This document shows, one piece after another, positions 21,141-31,794 of a DNA stretch of 64,000 nt. The DNA comes from Asterella californica (taxonomy: Eukaryota > Streptophyta > Marchantiopsida > Marchantiales > Aytoniaceae): contig JAYKYS010000024.1 of NCBI GenBank assembly GCA_036924285.1, forward strand, positions 1 to 64,000, in the 5' to 3' direction. The position numbers were made by a program, and so were the translations under genes. The notes under the pieces are model-generated. The model made no database searches. It was not told the DNA's origin and saw only the letters and a program-made list of their open reading frames with translations. Within the stretch, counting starts at the first letter, position 1; each line of letters opens with the position of its first letter.

Positions 21141-22265
21141 TCAAGTTGGGGTCAAGATCCAAGAGAGCTTCCCGTTCCATGTTCTAGAGAGGCGAGACAG
21201 GCATCTGTTATTTTCCGTCGGTCTGTCCCACAGCCCCGGCTTGTCCAGCCAAAGCCCACCCCTGCAATCCCCCTCCGTTCCGAGCTCTTCATTCGCTTCG
21301 TCTCCTTCTCCTCCTCTTCGAGAAGCGGGTCCTCCAGGCCCGACGTTTGTCTCTTCTCCTTCGGCTATGTCGGTCCAAAACTTACTGCTGTCGGTTTTCC
21401 CGTTCTCCCTCTGTTGAACCTCCGCTCCTTCTGGTTCTTCGCCTCTTACCGATCTTCCTTTCCTACCGTCTTCCCTCCCTTCTGTCTCTTCCCGATCAGC
21501 TTTCTCGCTGACATTGCCCCCAGTGATTTCCTCCTTGTCCTCCCTTTCTCCTCCCTTCTCTCCTTCTTTGCTTATGTTGTTTGGGACTTCGTCACCTTTC
21601 TGTGTTGCGTTGTTATTATCCTCTCCGCAGATCTCCGTGTGCATTGCGGTAACTTCCTCTCTCTTTTCACCTTCTTTGCCTTCTTCCCTTTTGTCTTCTG
21701 GTAGTGGCTTGCACCCAGCACTCACGTTTAGATCCGGAATAACTTCTTTCATCTCGTCCGGCTTTTTCAGTCCATCTGCACTAGTACCCGCATCGCTCGC
21801 CTGGGGGGTCAGAGAGTCTCGTATGAGCTCTTCGTCTTGTAAGGGGATCGTGTCAAGTTCCCCTTCTCCGATCTCGTCATCCGTTCCCCCACTTGGCTCT
21901 CCTTGTTCCCCTCTCCCGTTATTCTCCTTGGTTGATTCTTTCAACATCGCTCCTTCTTTGCTCAGCACATCGGAGCGGTTGGAGGGCTTTTTGACCTCGA
22001 CCCACTTGTTAACTTGTGTGGAACACTTCTTCCTAGTAACTTGGTTATAGCTATCTCCCTTATCTCCCATCAAGGCCTTGCCCGAGCCAAGATCAGCAGC
22101 GGCGTTGGGCGCTGGGGCCGAACCACCAGTTCTCCCGGTCTGAGCCTCTTCTACTCTCTTGGCGTTTTCTGGACAATTCCTCGCTTGATGGCCTTTTTTC
22201 TTGCAAACGAAGCAGGCATCCGGAAGAGACTGGTAAATTATTGGCTGTATTATCGTCTCTCCCAC
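21141..22265 (-). pseudogene. LINE ORF1 (gag-like, CCHC)
   Basis: 374-codon frame beginning with ACFVCKKKGHQARNCP, a CX2CX4HX4C zinc knuckle typical of plant L1 ORF1, followed by a long charged, low-complexity tail rich in E, G, K and S. The reading frame continues upstream of the first ATG (R-D-H-L-Q-I-K-L-G-V-G-E), so the true N-terminus lies further 5'. The 198-codon frame at 22560-23156 may be part of it. The plus-strand frames over this region are shadows of its compositional bias. Confidence 0.65.
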
Positions 22266-22559
22266 CCCCAGCTTAATTTGCAGGTGATCTCTCAGTTCTC
22301 AGTCTGGTTCGATCAGCACGTTGTCTCGGGCTGCAGTCAACCGTCGATAGCACCACTGCCGACACTTTAAGTAGAGCCAGGCGGCTCGCTACGAGATTTC
22401 AGTCCAGGTTGACACACACCCCGTTCTTGTATTCTCCGATTTGTTGATTTTTCTGTATGTTTTTGATCGCCTCCACCAGTTTTGGATCAGGCATACCGGC
22501 CCCCGCCAGCCGATTCAATCCCTCTAGGTACGGGTTCAGTCCCGCCTTCTCTATTATTT

Positions 22560-23156
22560 TTAACGATCTCTCCCAGCTGTTCTTTGCGTCTTCTCTTCCC
22601 TTGTTTGTACCTCCTTGTTTATTCTTCTCCTGATCTTCCCCTCCTTTGTTTGTCTTTGTGAATGTAGGGGCTCCAGGACCCCATGCCGCAGTGGAGGTCT
22701 TCGTCTACAGCAGAGGTTCGTTTCCCTCCTTTCGAGGTGAAGAACCCTCCACCGAGCCCGACCACTCGTCCTGACCTCACCGGACTTCCTTGTGATGTCA
22801 GCGGAGGCGTTTCGACCGAGGCCCACCAATGTTGCCTCCCCCACCGAAGCCGGATGCAACTGCTTCCCTATTCCCCCTTCCTTCAGCTGAGGAGCGACCG
22901 TCTCTTCATCTTGACCTCCGCCAGTGTCGGGTCCATCCTTGCTCGTCGTGTTACGTTTCTTCTGCGAGTGCAGGAGCCCCTCGACGGTTATCTTGCTTCT
23001 CGCTGGGTTCTCTGCCCTCCTCGAGTCGACCAGATTGAGTGATTCTCGTCGACCACATTTTTTCTCCAGCTCATTTTCATGGTCCGGCTCGTCGTTCCTG
23101 GTGGCCCCAAACCCCACAAACTCAGTTCCTTGCATCGTCTTCGATCCTAACCTCAC
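22560..23156 (-). pseudogene. Possible N-terminal part of LINE ORF1
   Basis: 198-codon minus-strand frame rich in R, E, G and T, in the right place and strand for an ORF1 N-terminus. No domain is recognisable, and plus-strand frames overlap it, so it may be an effect of GC-rich composition. Confidence 0.3.
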
Positions 23157-23399
23157 CCCCTCTTCTCTCTCTCATCCGACATTTCTCTTGATTGGCGAAG
23201 ACGCCCGCCCTAATTTTGCAACCCTAGCCGCCGCCCCGCCCGCTAATTACCCTTCCTTTCATAATTCTGCCACGCCCTCGCCCTAAGCAGCTGCCACTAG
23301 TTTACTTAGTGCCCATCACTCCTCTAACCCCCCTCCCCACCGCCTCTGCGCCTCGTCCCCATCGCTCCCCCCCCCTTTCAGCGTCCCAATTGTGGAGAG

Positions 23400-23790
23400 A
23401 CAATCTCCACCAGTCGGTTACTAAGTCGGTTCACGAGAGACAACTGCAGTGCAGTACTTGATGAAAAGTTCCATAGGCTTGTACTTTAAGAGCTGAGAGA
23501 ACTCAATTGATGAGATTCTTTGCGGATGATTCCTCCTCGATCCTCGAGTGTTATATACGTATATGTAGGTGCAAGCTCGGAAGAGCTACACAAGCCAGAA
23601 AGCAAGACTTTGGAAAGTTAATATGATCCTTCTTGGTTTTGTTCTGTTGTGTAAAGTTGTTTTCTCTGCGATCGTGATGAGATGAACCACCAAAAATACT
23701 GTAAAACCACCACAATACAACCTCATAGGTAACCTAGCTTGAACATCCGAACTGATGTTTTTGGGTGAGAGCGACGGCAGCACGCTTGTC
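23400..23790 (-). repeat. Inverted copy of the repeat at the LTR target site
   Basis: Reverse complement of 9871-10019 joined directly to 15869-16110, without the LTR element. The uninterrupted target is at 23634-23657. With 15869-16990 it forms opposed flanks around the LINE. Confidence 0.75.
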
Positions 23791-23831
23791 AGACTTGCAG
23801 AATTATGACATTCACATGTACGCATTAGACA

Positions 23832-24100
23832 AGTAATAAAAAACTGTCATTCTAACATTGTAACATTATATTTGATGAATACGAAGTAGGCTTAATGTAG
23901 TTTGCTTAACTGGTCTTAGAGAACAGTGGAGAAACTGAACAGGACTGGAGTTAACCACCTGAAGCGAAACATCCTGCTGAGCTTCTTCTTCATGATCAGA
24001 CTCCTCGTGAAATAGTGAACTCAGATCTAAACGTCCCAGAAGCTTAAAGGTTAATACAGGAAATACACTCAGTCTGAATAATTATTTGTATCTTTAAACT
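23832..24100 (+). repeat. Dispersed repeat Z, copy 1
   Basis: Closely matches 50569-50830 (GTAATAAAAAACT, then GAAGTAGGCTTAAT and onward). In both places it abuts a module-X-type repeat at the same base, so module X was joined to this sequence before it spread, or targets it. Confidence 0.65.
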
Positions 24101-24744
24101 TTTCGATAATGCGATACATGTACAGTTAATATATATATATATGACATGTTTTTCATTATAGAGGTAGCTAGGAGGGTCGATAGGAGAGAAATCTGTTCCA
24201 TGTCACAGGGTGGAAGTTGACACCGATCGACCTTCTGTCTCATTCCACGTGAAAGTGATATTGACAACTCTAGGATCCACACATGTGCATTCTAGATCTG
24301 TCGTATAATATGTAACATAATTTATGTCTGAATCCAGAATAATATCCGACAGAATTGACACTTGCATCCAGCAAAGAGAGAATATTTTAGGGTAATCACC
24401 ACTAGAGAAACGTTCTTCTTGCTTGAAGTAGAGAAGAAGCTTGGCAGGCACTGATGATATTGTACGTATATGCGCATAAAGGTGCTTTGCTTGCTTCTTT
24501 CTGATCAGATCAAGAAGCATGGAAATCACATGTCATTGAGTGCATCCAAGTCTCTCAGTCAAGTCAGCAATATTCAAGACGTCAGCAATATTGAATACTC
24601 AACTATAGGATGCAAACAAGCTGTGGGTTGGTGTTGGTGAATGAAGCACAAGCTGCTGAATCAGTTGGAAGGATTATCTATTAGGACTGCTGGGAAAGAC
24701 TGGACCTACCGGTTCTCCATCATCACTTTGTACTTTGGTACTTC
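24101..24744. other. Intergenic; weak 108-codon minus frame
   Basis: The minus-strand frame 24203-24529 is open for 108 codons but has no recognised domain and no second copy to test it. A short (AT)n run lies at about 24130-24143. Confidence 0.35.
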
Positions 24745-25335
24745 TTGTGGTTAATGCTTACGAGAAAGAGTTACTATGCTTAAGAGAAAGAGTTCGGTGG
24801 GGATACACTCATAGCCCGCAATCTGAACTACAGTCATTGGAAGGGAAGACATTCTTGTGGTTAATGCTTAAGAGAAAGAGCTACTATGCTTAAGAGAAAG
24901 AGTCCGGTGGGGATACTCTCATAGCCAGCTATCTGAACTACAGTCATTGAAAGAGAAGACACAGTTCTGCTCAAAAGGATATAGTAAGTTACCTTCTTAC
25001 ATGTTTCGGATGGAACCCAGGTGCAAAATTTGCATCTAAACTGCACTTCAGAAAAGGAGGAAAAAAACAAACAAAAGCGAAACTCACACAATAAAAGGTG
25101 CAAGTAACATGTAGCTAATCTCAACATACGCATTGCAGAAATGATAACTCTCTCCTCCGGGTCACGAATATTTGAAAAAGTTAAGGGTTCTGACTTTAAC
25201 ACCCCTATATTATTCACTTTTGTGGTTTAATTACTATGCTTAGAGAAAGAGTCCGATGGAGATACTCTCATAGCTAGCGATCTGAACTAGTCACTCAAAG
25301 AGAAGACATAGTTCTACTGAAAAAGATATAGTAGA
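24745..25335 (+). repeat. Tandem and interspersed repeat of about 110 bp
   Basis: Two adjacent units (from about 24745 and 24855) share TTCTTGTGGTTAATGCTTA, AGAGAAAGAG and CTCATAGCC. A third, more diverged unit is at about 25220-25335. Non-coding. Confidence 0.65.
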
Positions 25336-25860
25336 TGTATGCATGACCGGATACAACCAACAGCAACTTCAATGTTAGTCTGGGCCAATGAGTCCCCTTC
25401 CGTCTATCAACTTTTTGTTCACTACAATATTAGTTTCCGCTTGTCATTAGACTGCCACTTCTTTTGACATAGTCAAAAGTTTCTATTATTTCACTGCAGT
25501 GATAGATACAAGAATATGTGATCCAACATCACATTCGGTCATAAATTTGCTTTTGTATCACAATCTAATAGGTTATCATGTCTGATCTCATTTCTCTTGG
25601 TGATGTAATGTTGATAACATCTTTAGTCAATTATCAATAATAATAAAATCAGTTACTTTTTCATCTTTCGCTTATCATTCTATTACCTTCGATCGCGATA
25701 TGTACTATCTAATGTATCACTGACATAGTCAGTGATTTTTTTATAATCTATAGTCAATCAGAGATAAAATCAAACATTAATAACTAACAAAGGTGTGATC
25801 GTTATCGGTCACAATAAACCTATTAGAAATGTAATGAAATATATTTCCGGACTTCTGTCT
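25336..25860. other. AT-rich intergenic DNA
   Basis: No gene, hairpin or repeat that I can support, apart from a small ACTGACATAGTCAGT palindrome near 25720. Confidence 0.45.
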
Positions 25861-25870
25861 ATCCATTGTG

Positions 25871-26253
25871 CATCTTTACTTGATCAGACCCCCACAATGA
25901 AAATAAGACTTGATCAGACCCCTCTTAGAATATCTTATTTAATCAGACCCACGACCTGGAGTTTCCAGTCATACAAGTCATGTTATTTATTCATACAAAA
26001 AATTGAATCTTGTCTCGTTTTCTGGCAAGAGCAGTGCGTGAAAATAGACCTGAGAAAATAATTTAAAATCAGTGATTGACCTCTTTCTATGTATATATAG
26101 TATTTTTTGCTATCACGTATTGCTGACTAGGCAAAGAGACCTGCACGACTAGCACCTCCAAGTGAGGGGTCTTATCAAATAAGGAGGGGTATTATAAGAG
26201 GGGTATTATCAAATCCTACATTCTTCCTAGGGGCCTGATAAAGTAAATTTCTG
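25871..26253. mobile_element. Older Mutator-like element C
   Basis: 383 bp. Flanks ATCCATTGTG (25861-25870) and ATCTGTTGTG (26254-26263) look like a 10-bp target duplication with two mismatches. Terminal sequences CATCTTTACTTGATCAGACC and the inverse of CAGAAATTTACTTTATCAGG resemble elements A and B. The subterminal motif CTTGATCAGACCCC is repeated on both arms, again as in A and B. More decayed than the other two. A 72-codon frame overlapping the left arm is not a gene. Confidence 0.6.
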
Positions 26254-26263
26254 ATCTGTTGTG

Positions 26264-28483
26264 GCATGTATGATATTAGCCATGAAAGCGTATTGTACTC
26301 GTGCTTGGATACTCTACTGACTAGTTGTGCTGCACATTCTCATAGTCACTTTTTCCGTCGACTGTGGCGGTGTTGTGTCGTGGATCGGCTCCTATTTCGC
26401 TTCAAAGACACTCATGAGAAGACAAGCTAGGCCTCTGCTTATGAGCTTTTGGCACCATTTCGGATCTTCGCTTTCATCGCATCAATGGATAGAGCTCCTT
26501 GTCAGCTTTCCATGGACATCTTGTTTACTTTGTTTGGACATCTAGTGATGAAGTTATGCGACTCGAAAGAAGATAAAATCAAGCTAGGCCTTAGTTACTT
26601 GCTGACTGGGTATTTGAGGCTTCAGGTGTTATATCAAAGACGCAAGGAGCCTGCTTCATATTTTTATTGAGAGAAGTTCGTACGTACAGAGACTGTTACA
26701 AGGGGGCAGCTTAAGGGCTAGCTTGCACCTGCGACTTGTTAACGGACGGTTCGAGAGATTTAGGAGTCCAATGCAAGCGCGCAAGACGTCGTTGGGTTTA
26801 CATCTGTGTAGGATATGCACTGGTTCAGATGGTTTGTGAAGAGACAGATCGGGGGTTGTGTTCTGAGAGAAATTGAGACGCTTGAAGCAGATTTGGGATT
26901 TTCAGTTACTTGTGAAGGAGAGTTGGACCGTTCGGGCCGTTTCGGAGTCCAAAATTGCTGTCCTTGGATCCATCGAGATCAGAACACCGGGTTCTACATG
27001 AAATTGAAGACGATACAAGTTTTCATCGGGCGGTTTGGAAGTTCTGAGTGAAATTGACTCGCAAGGAAGCGCTTACATCAGATTTTTGTTCGCCTACGAC
27101 CTGAGGTTGGTTTGTTCTTCGCGATCGGTGAGCCAAGCTCTTCGTTCTTGGTGCCTACGCGATCAAGGAGTCTTCATCTACGCATAGGAGAAGACAATAC
27201 GTGGATTGGATTGTTGATTTGGGTGAGGTGAGCGAGTTTGAGCCGCATGGAGTCCATTTACGTCAATTTTTTTGCAACTTGCGACCAAATTTCTTGCGTG
27301 GTTTTGCAAGGGGAACTCCAAACGACTTGTTTGGAGTCTCGTTGGGTTTTTGTGATAGCTAGATCTATCTGCCAAGGAAGGCGGATTTTCAGTTTAGACG
27401 ATCTGTTTGTTTGGTCACCTGCGCCTGAAAATCGATGATATCTCGGCTGTTGGGAGTCGGATCTGAAGGTTTCTTGGGTTAACGGAGTCAGCGGAGGAGA
27501 CCCTATCGACATCTGAAGTCCGTTCGACGAAAGGAGGAAGTTCACAGATAGGCCTTTGTCGGTTTCTTCGCTACAGGTTTTGCTCTTTTGAGTTCATTAG
27601 AGTTCTAGTTGGCTATATACAGCTTGCGGTAGCTAGCTTTAGCTAAGAACTTGTACATGGATGTGGTTTGGACTTGGGTTTGGATCGCGTGATACTGCTG
27701 TGGCTTTGTTTGTTAGCAAAGAGAAGTTTCTCTTGCTTTGAGCTACACTTCGGTGGTTTTGGGTCAGGTTTGTGGTTCATGGGTTGTTTTTAAGGTCTTT
27801 GAAGCAGGTTACAGACCGCTCTGGTCTGTTTTTCAGTTCTGTGCTCTTAGGAGAAAGAACCAACAGTGTACATACATTTGGAGTGGTATATATCGCAGCA
27901 TTCGTTTTCGTGGTTGTTTTTCTCTGTCTTGTCTTTGTTTCAGCACGCAGCATCTCCACAGCCAGGAACCTCGCGTTTTCCTGGACATCCTTCACACAAT
28001 ATCTGACACGAGAGCGGTGTATTTACTTACGATTTTTCCTCTGATTGGACTCTGCAGTCTAGAACCATAACAGTTATTTGTAATTCAGGCTTTACTGGAG
28101 AGGATAAATTCATTTCATACTTTTTATGATTGCATGTCCACAACATTCCACTCTGAAAAGTATTTTTTGACTGTCCCCCAAATGAACATTCATGTGGAGT
28201 AAGTGCTGGAGGAAATTCCAAATGATCTGGTTTGAATGTGGGTCCTTTGGGTTATATTTGCTTCACTCATTTAATATATATTATAGTTTTATTGTTTCTT
28301 TATTTAATATTCACTAATGCAGGTCCCAACACCACCTTTGGAATAGTTGCTTGAAATAGTTCTTCCAATTATGAAGAGTACAGTACCGTCCCACATCTTT
28401 TATTAGCAGATCGGCCCGAACTGTGTACTTTCAAGCTCGTGTACGCATTATACCTTAGTATACACCCAGACAACATAACGAGG
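26264..28483 (+). other. Unidentified GC/GT-rich segment, no gene recognised
   Basis: About 26.7-28.06 kb is richer in G and T on the plus strand than its surroundings and breaks into 60-110-codon frames on both strands. None has a domain. The composition looks like a transcribed leader, LTR or non-coding RNA, but I found no terminal repeats or clear splice pattern. 28.06-28.48 kb is AT-rich. Confidence 0.3.
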
Positions 28484-28489
28484 TTACTT

Positions 28490-28545
28490 TCTTTACTCTC
28501 GATTATTCTTGGGAGATGAATATCATCCCCCACGGCCTTGTACAG
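28490..28545 (+). repeat. Left copy of direct repeat DR1
   Basis: CTTTACTCTCGATTATTC... through CCTTGTACA; matches 32283-32340 with a 34-bp identical core, then a short divergent stretch and a second shared block. Confidence 0.8.
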
Positions 28546-28565
28546 CCAGCGAGTGGGGCTGTACA
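28539..28565. repeat. 9-bp hairpin at the left side of the Rep element
   Basis: TGTACAGCC (28539-28547) and GGCTGTACA (28557-28565), perfect stem with a 9-nt loop, overlapping the end of DR1. Possible Rep recognition structure (inference). Confidence 0.6.
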
Positions 28566-28599
28566 TGCTTCTGGAGAAGGGCGCCGTTTAAAGACTGGC

Positions 28600-28720
28600 C
28601 GCCGTTCATTTAGGAATAATGGACGATCAAGTAGACCATCAAGAAGAGACGACTGTAACGGTAGCTTGGTGCTATATTTAATTCTTCTTTCACGACCGGT
28701 TTGCTTCTGCGGACGCATTA
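28600..28720 (+). repeat. Left copy of diverged direct repeat DR2
   Basis: Alignable by eye with 32129-32250 (GCCGTTCA, GTAGACCATC, GAGACG, CTGTAAC/CTGTTAC, CGGTTT). Confidence 0.5.
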
Positions 28721-29558
28721 CTTCTGCCTTATACGCATTACTTGGCCGAATTAGTTCGCAGCTTGAGTTAAAACGGCGGGGTCGGTCCAACGATATTTAT
28801 TAAAGGTCCGAACGATGGGGCCTTCGCTTGCCACGTTGGATGGGACTGCCCGCCCAGCGGCGTTCAAACGTGCCTTCCTCTAACCGGACGCCCTAACCTT
28901 GTAAACCTTACAGTTGTCGCCTTGCCAACGGGAACGTTCTCTTCCACTTCTCGTGATGCAAATGTGCCTGCCCGCGACCTTTTTGCTCTTCGACCTCCTT
29001 GTCTCCTTCGAATGGTGCCTCATTCGTTTTGCTGCTCGAGACCACCTTCCCGAGACCACAACTTCCGATAGCGATACTAGGCGATGATGCTTCCATGCAT
29101 TTTTTTTGTTTCCACCGTCCGTGTCGTTCTTGCAGACCGGGCTGCTGCTCACAGCGGATTCTTGCTGAGAGACAAGACGTCAGAGACTGCAACCGTGCGA
29201 GGACCTCGCTCGGTTGCTTGTTTCCATATCGGTGATCTGTGCCAAGCTCTGCAAGCCCGTGAACATCTCGCTCGCTCGGTCTTTTCTGTACCATTGTCAA
29301 CCACATTCGGCCTTACAGTCTTTCCGTTGCTTACAGTCATCGCTGCAGTCCTCATGGGTACACCTGCTGTCATACGGCGACATGCTGCTGATTGTGCAAG
29401 GCACATACGATGCCGATGTTCTATCGCCATCTGCCGACACACCTCAACGTCTGTTCGGACGACTGTATGCATTTGGGCCCACCGCGCCTTCAAATTGAGA
29501 ACCATGCAGAAGATAAGTTCTCATCGCTGTTTTTCTTACTTTCTGTATCCTTTGCGGT
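28721..29558 (+). other. 5' part of the Rep element; possible upstream exon
   Basis: GC-richer than the flanks. A plus-strand frame at 29214-29498 ends in the same frame as the 253-aa ORF starting at 29559, so an upstream coding exon joined by a small intron is possible, but I see no strong donor/acceptor pair. The opposite-strand frames are probably shadows. Confidence 0.35.
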
Positions 29559-30320
29559 ATGTCGGACCTGGTGCTTGATGCCTGCGACCCCTCCAGTGTT
29601 GTTGATGTCCAAGCCGATGATGATCTTGCCGATGGGGAGTTGTTCTGTATTCCTTCCACTCCTCCTGCGCTAGTTGCTTCCGCTGTTCAGCTTCTGTCTA
29701 CTCCTTTAGCTGTTCCATGCGATGCTCGAGAGGAAGTCAGCTTTGATAATTTCGAGGCCGTCTGTTCTCACTCCTCTCCTCCATGTGTTGTGGATCGTTT
29801 TCGAAGACCTCTCAGTTTACCCCCATATCCTGTTTATTGCAGAACTATTTTGTCCTTCTCGGATGTAGAGCTGTACAAGTATAGGTCCTATGTTTATCTT
29901 GATTTTCATTACGCTTCTGTCCCACCCGAATTTCTCCTTCCTGGACTGGATTATGTTCTCATTTGTAAATCTTTCTCGATCCCTCAAACTTGTCTTCAAG
30001 CGGTTGTAGGACCTTTCCATTATATCGAAACTGAAGGAGCTTGGATTGTGTTGCGGGATTGTAAGTCCAAGTTGTTTTCCTATCCTAAATTCCTTCAGTT
30101 TGCCAGCGATTCTGCCCTTCTGAAACCTACAGTTGTTGCTGTCTATCGTTTAGACTGTATCCATTGCATCTGTCAGGACGTAGATCCTCAGGTTTTTAGG
30201 TTTGCTTGTAAACACTTCCCTTTTCGACATGATGCTCAGACGAGCAGCAAGAGCGCGTCGTCAGACGCTACCACCTCTAATGACGGGAACACGTCGGGTT
30301 CCCATCCCCAAACGACTTGA
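29559..30320 (+). CDS. ORF1 of the Rep element, function unknown
   Basis: 253 codons. The N-terminal third is acidic (DVQADDDLADGE). The middle is rich in aromatic and hydrophobic residues (SFSDVELYKYRSYVYLDFHY; GPFHYIETEGAWIVLRDC). There is a Cys/His-containing segment (LDCIHCICQDVDP), and the C-terminal 30 residues are Ser/Thr-rich, linker-like. I do not recognise a domain. Its last 119 bp overlap the start of the Rep ORF in another frame. The two could be translated separately, by reinitiation, or as a fusion through frameshift or splicing; the linker-like tail fits either. The start chosen is the first ATG; an upstream exon is possible. Partnership with Rep is inferred from position only. 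Confidence 0.55.
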   Translation: MSDLVLDACDPSSVVDVQADDDLADGELFCIPSTPPALVASAVQLLSTPLAVPCDAREEVSFDNFEAVCSHSSPPCVVDRFRRPLSLPPYPVYCRTILSFSDVELYKYRSYVYLDFHYASVPPEFLLPGLDYVLICKSFSIPQTCLQAVVGPFHYIETEGAWIVLRDCKSKLFSYPKFLQFASDSALLKPTVVAVYRLDCIHCICQDVDPQVFRFACKHFPFRHDAQTSSKSASSDATTSNDGNTSGSHPQTT

Positions 30321-31355
30321 GCTCTCTGTTACTGTCAATTGTACCGGAGCGGACCTTGATGTGGATAAGTGTTGGCCCCTTCTCTGTCGCTTCCTTCAGG
30401 AAGAATGCAACAGCGGTTTGCTTTCCATCGAAAGAGGAGGAACTCTTTTGCATCTGCATGTGCAAGGTGTTATTTGTCTTGAGGCTAGCAGTGCTTTACA
30501 GGTGAAGCAACGTTTGGTCGCAGTTCTTGGCTGGAGAGGAATAGATAGACCTGTAGGAGGAGAAGTTTGTGTCAAAGGTTTGACTAACAGGGGCCTACAT
30601 ACCTTTGTAGGTATGGTGGGCTACTGCATGAAGGACAAGGCTGAGGCTCACCATCAATCGTGTATGAAAAATATTACTGATTGCATGCTTCAGGATGGAG
30701 AAGAGCTCTTTACCCTTTTCGGTGCTGCAGATACGAAAAACCGTGTGGAATTGAACCACAACAATATCTTGCAGCGCGCCCTCCAGTTTAACAAATACAG
30801 GAGCAGGCATCCGCTAGGTACAACTTTGAGAACCTGTCTGAGATCTATGATTAGATCCGGTAAGTATACCCCTTCCTGTAGGTGGCTCATGGCATGTGGA
30901 ATCCAGAAAACAAGGAGTGACTCTCTGTGGAAGGCTATTGTTCGTCCAGAAAGTATTACAATAGCAGACATCGACAACGTTTTTTTTGCACAAACGCGCG
31001 CTCGTTACTTTACAGTAGAACAACCTGACGCCGATCTTGTGAACGAGGAGGAGGAGTATATTCTGGCGGCGTCTCCTTGTCTGCAAAGAAGCAGGACAGT
31101 GCCCAGCTTTGAGGATGTGCACGCCTTGCCTGAATACATGCCCGTGTGTAGTGCATTGGAGCGTAACCTTGGGGCAAACAGAGCCTTTGAAGGTAATTTC
31201 TGTATTCTATATTGCGTCAATGTTATCATCGTTGCTTCTGTTTTGCCTAAATGCCAGTGCTGTTTTCTGTCGCAGGCACCTTTTCTGTCGCAGGGATCTC
31301 GTCCCAGCATCCGAGACAGCAGGCTAGCGGAGGCAACGAACAGACTAGCCACTGA
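30202..31355 (+). CDS. Rep-like HUH endonuclease (single tyrosine)
   Basis: Predicted 356 aa after removing an intron at 31193-31275 (AAG|GTAATTTC ... CTGTCGCAG|GC); a second acceptor at 31293 keeps frame. Without splicing the frame runs 420 codons to 31464. Rep motifs are in order: motif I LELSVTVN (39-46); motif II H84-L-H86-V-Q-G (the HUH metal site); motif III Y141-C-M-K144-D (catalytic tyrosine, YxxK). These are the signatures of rolling-circle initiators, which nick one DNA strand and stay bound through the tyrosine. The C-terminal 200 residues show no helicase P-loop, unlike CRESS-virus Reps and Helitrons. The start may be the ATG at 30202 or one of two about 30 bp later. I infer a transposase of the Replitron type; an endogenised CRESS-virus Rep is a less likely alternative because of the missing helicase and the intron. 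Confidence 0.72.
31193..31275 (+). other. Predicted intron in the Rep gene
   Basis: 83 bp, GT-AG, with a pyrimidine-rich 3' end (GCTGTTTTCTGTCGCAG). A near-duplicate acceptor (TTTTCTGTCGCAG) lies 18 bp on, allowing an in-frame alternative that removes six residues. After splicing, the C-terminus ends in a Q/S/G-rich tail. Confidence 0.55.
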
Positions 31356-31389
31356 CCGCTGTTTGTCTGAAGGCGGCTGCTATCAGACT

Positions 31390-31685
31390 GCTGTTCTCTT
31401 CAAAGTTCGTGACAATTGCCATTGGAGACCGGAGCCTAGCAGAGAAAGGCAACAACGCTACTAGTTTACTCTTCTGTCTCGCTGTGCCTTATAGATACAC
31501 ACTGATAGTCTTCAAACCGGTTTCGTTATTTACTGTATGGAAGTTGTCTTCAAACTGCGTGACGATTGGCATAGGAGACCGGAGGGTAGCACAGAAAGGC
31601 AACAACGGTACTAGTTGTTGCCTTGCTCTTAAGACTCTCTCGCTGTGCCGTGTACATAGAGACTGATGGCGTTCATACCGCAGTG
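31390..31685 (+). repeat. Two tandem units of about 145 bp after the Rep gene
   Basis: Unit 1 (about 31396-31540) and unit 2 (about 31541-31685) share TTCAAA-GTGACNATTG, GGAGACCGGAG, AGAAAGGCAACAACG and CTCGCTGTGCC. They could act as iteron-like binding sites or be relics of tandem duplication. Confidence 0.65.
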
Positions 31686-31794
31686 GTTTTCTGTTACTGT
31701 TCCAAACTGTGCAGAGTTTGGAACTGAGCAAAGTACAAATGTACAAAGTATACAATTAGCCGTAATATTATCTGCTTTGTCTGAAATACAGCTG

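Larger units (their letters stand above)
17040..23390 (-). mobile_element. Degenerate L1-type LINE (full-length but broken)
   Basis: Minus-strand non-LTR retrotransposon of about 6.3 kb. In order it has a GC-rich 5' region, ORF1 with a CCHC knuckle, and ORF2 with an APE-type endonuclease, reverse transcriptase and a C-terminal Cys/His region. ORF2 is split by stops and frameshifts. The pieces after RT (AFLWGRNPE, VAWDTLTKPK, GGLGI) are typical of plant L1 elements. A related copy occupies 61560-64000. No poly(A) tract or clear target duplication was found. The flanks at about 16.99 and 23.40 kb are repeats of opposite orientation, so the original insertion site is obscured. Confidence 0.85.

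Noticed and set aside
17892..23286. Plus-strand ORFs across the LINE (for example 21075-21704 and 21514-22050)
   Set aside because: They mirror the charged, GC-rich minus-strand LINE ORFs and consist of low-complexity Ser/Phe/Pro.
24203..24529. 108-aa minus-strand ORF
   Set aside because: No domain, no homologous copy, in a repeat-rich AT region.
30202..31355. Endogenous geminivirus or other CRESS-virus copy
   Set aside because: No superfamily 3 helicase, no capsid-like ORF, no TAATATTAC-type nonanucleotide seen, and a probable spliceosomal intron. Not fully excluded.
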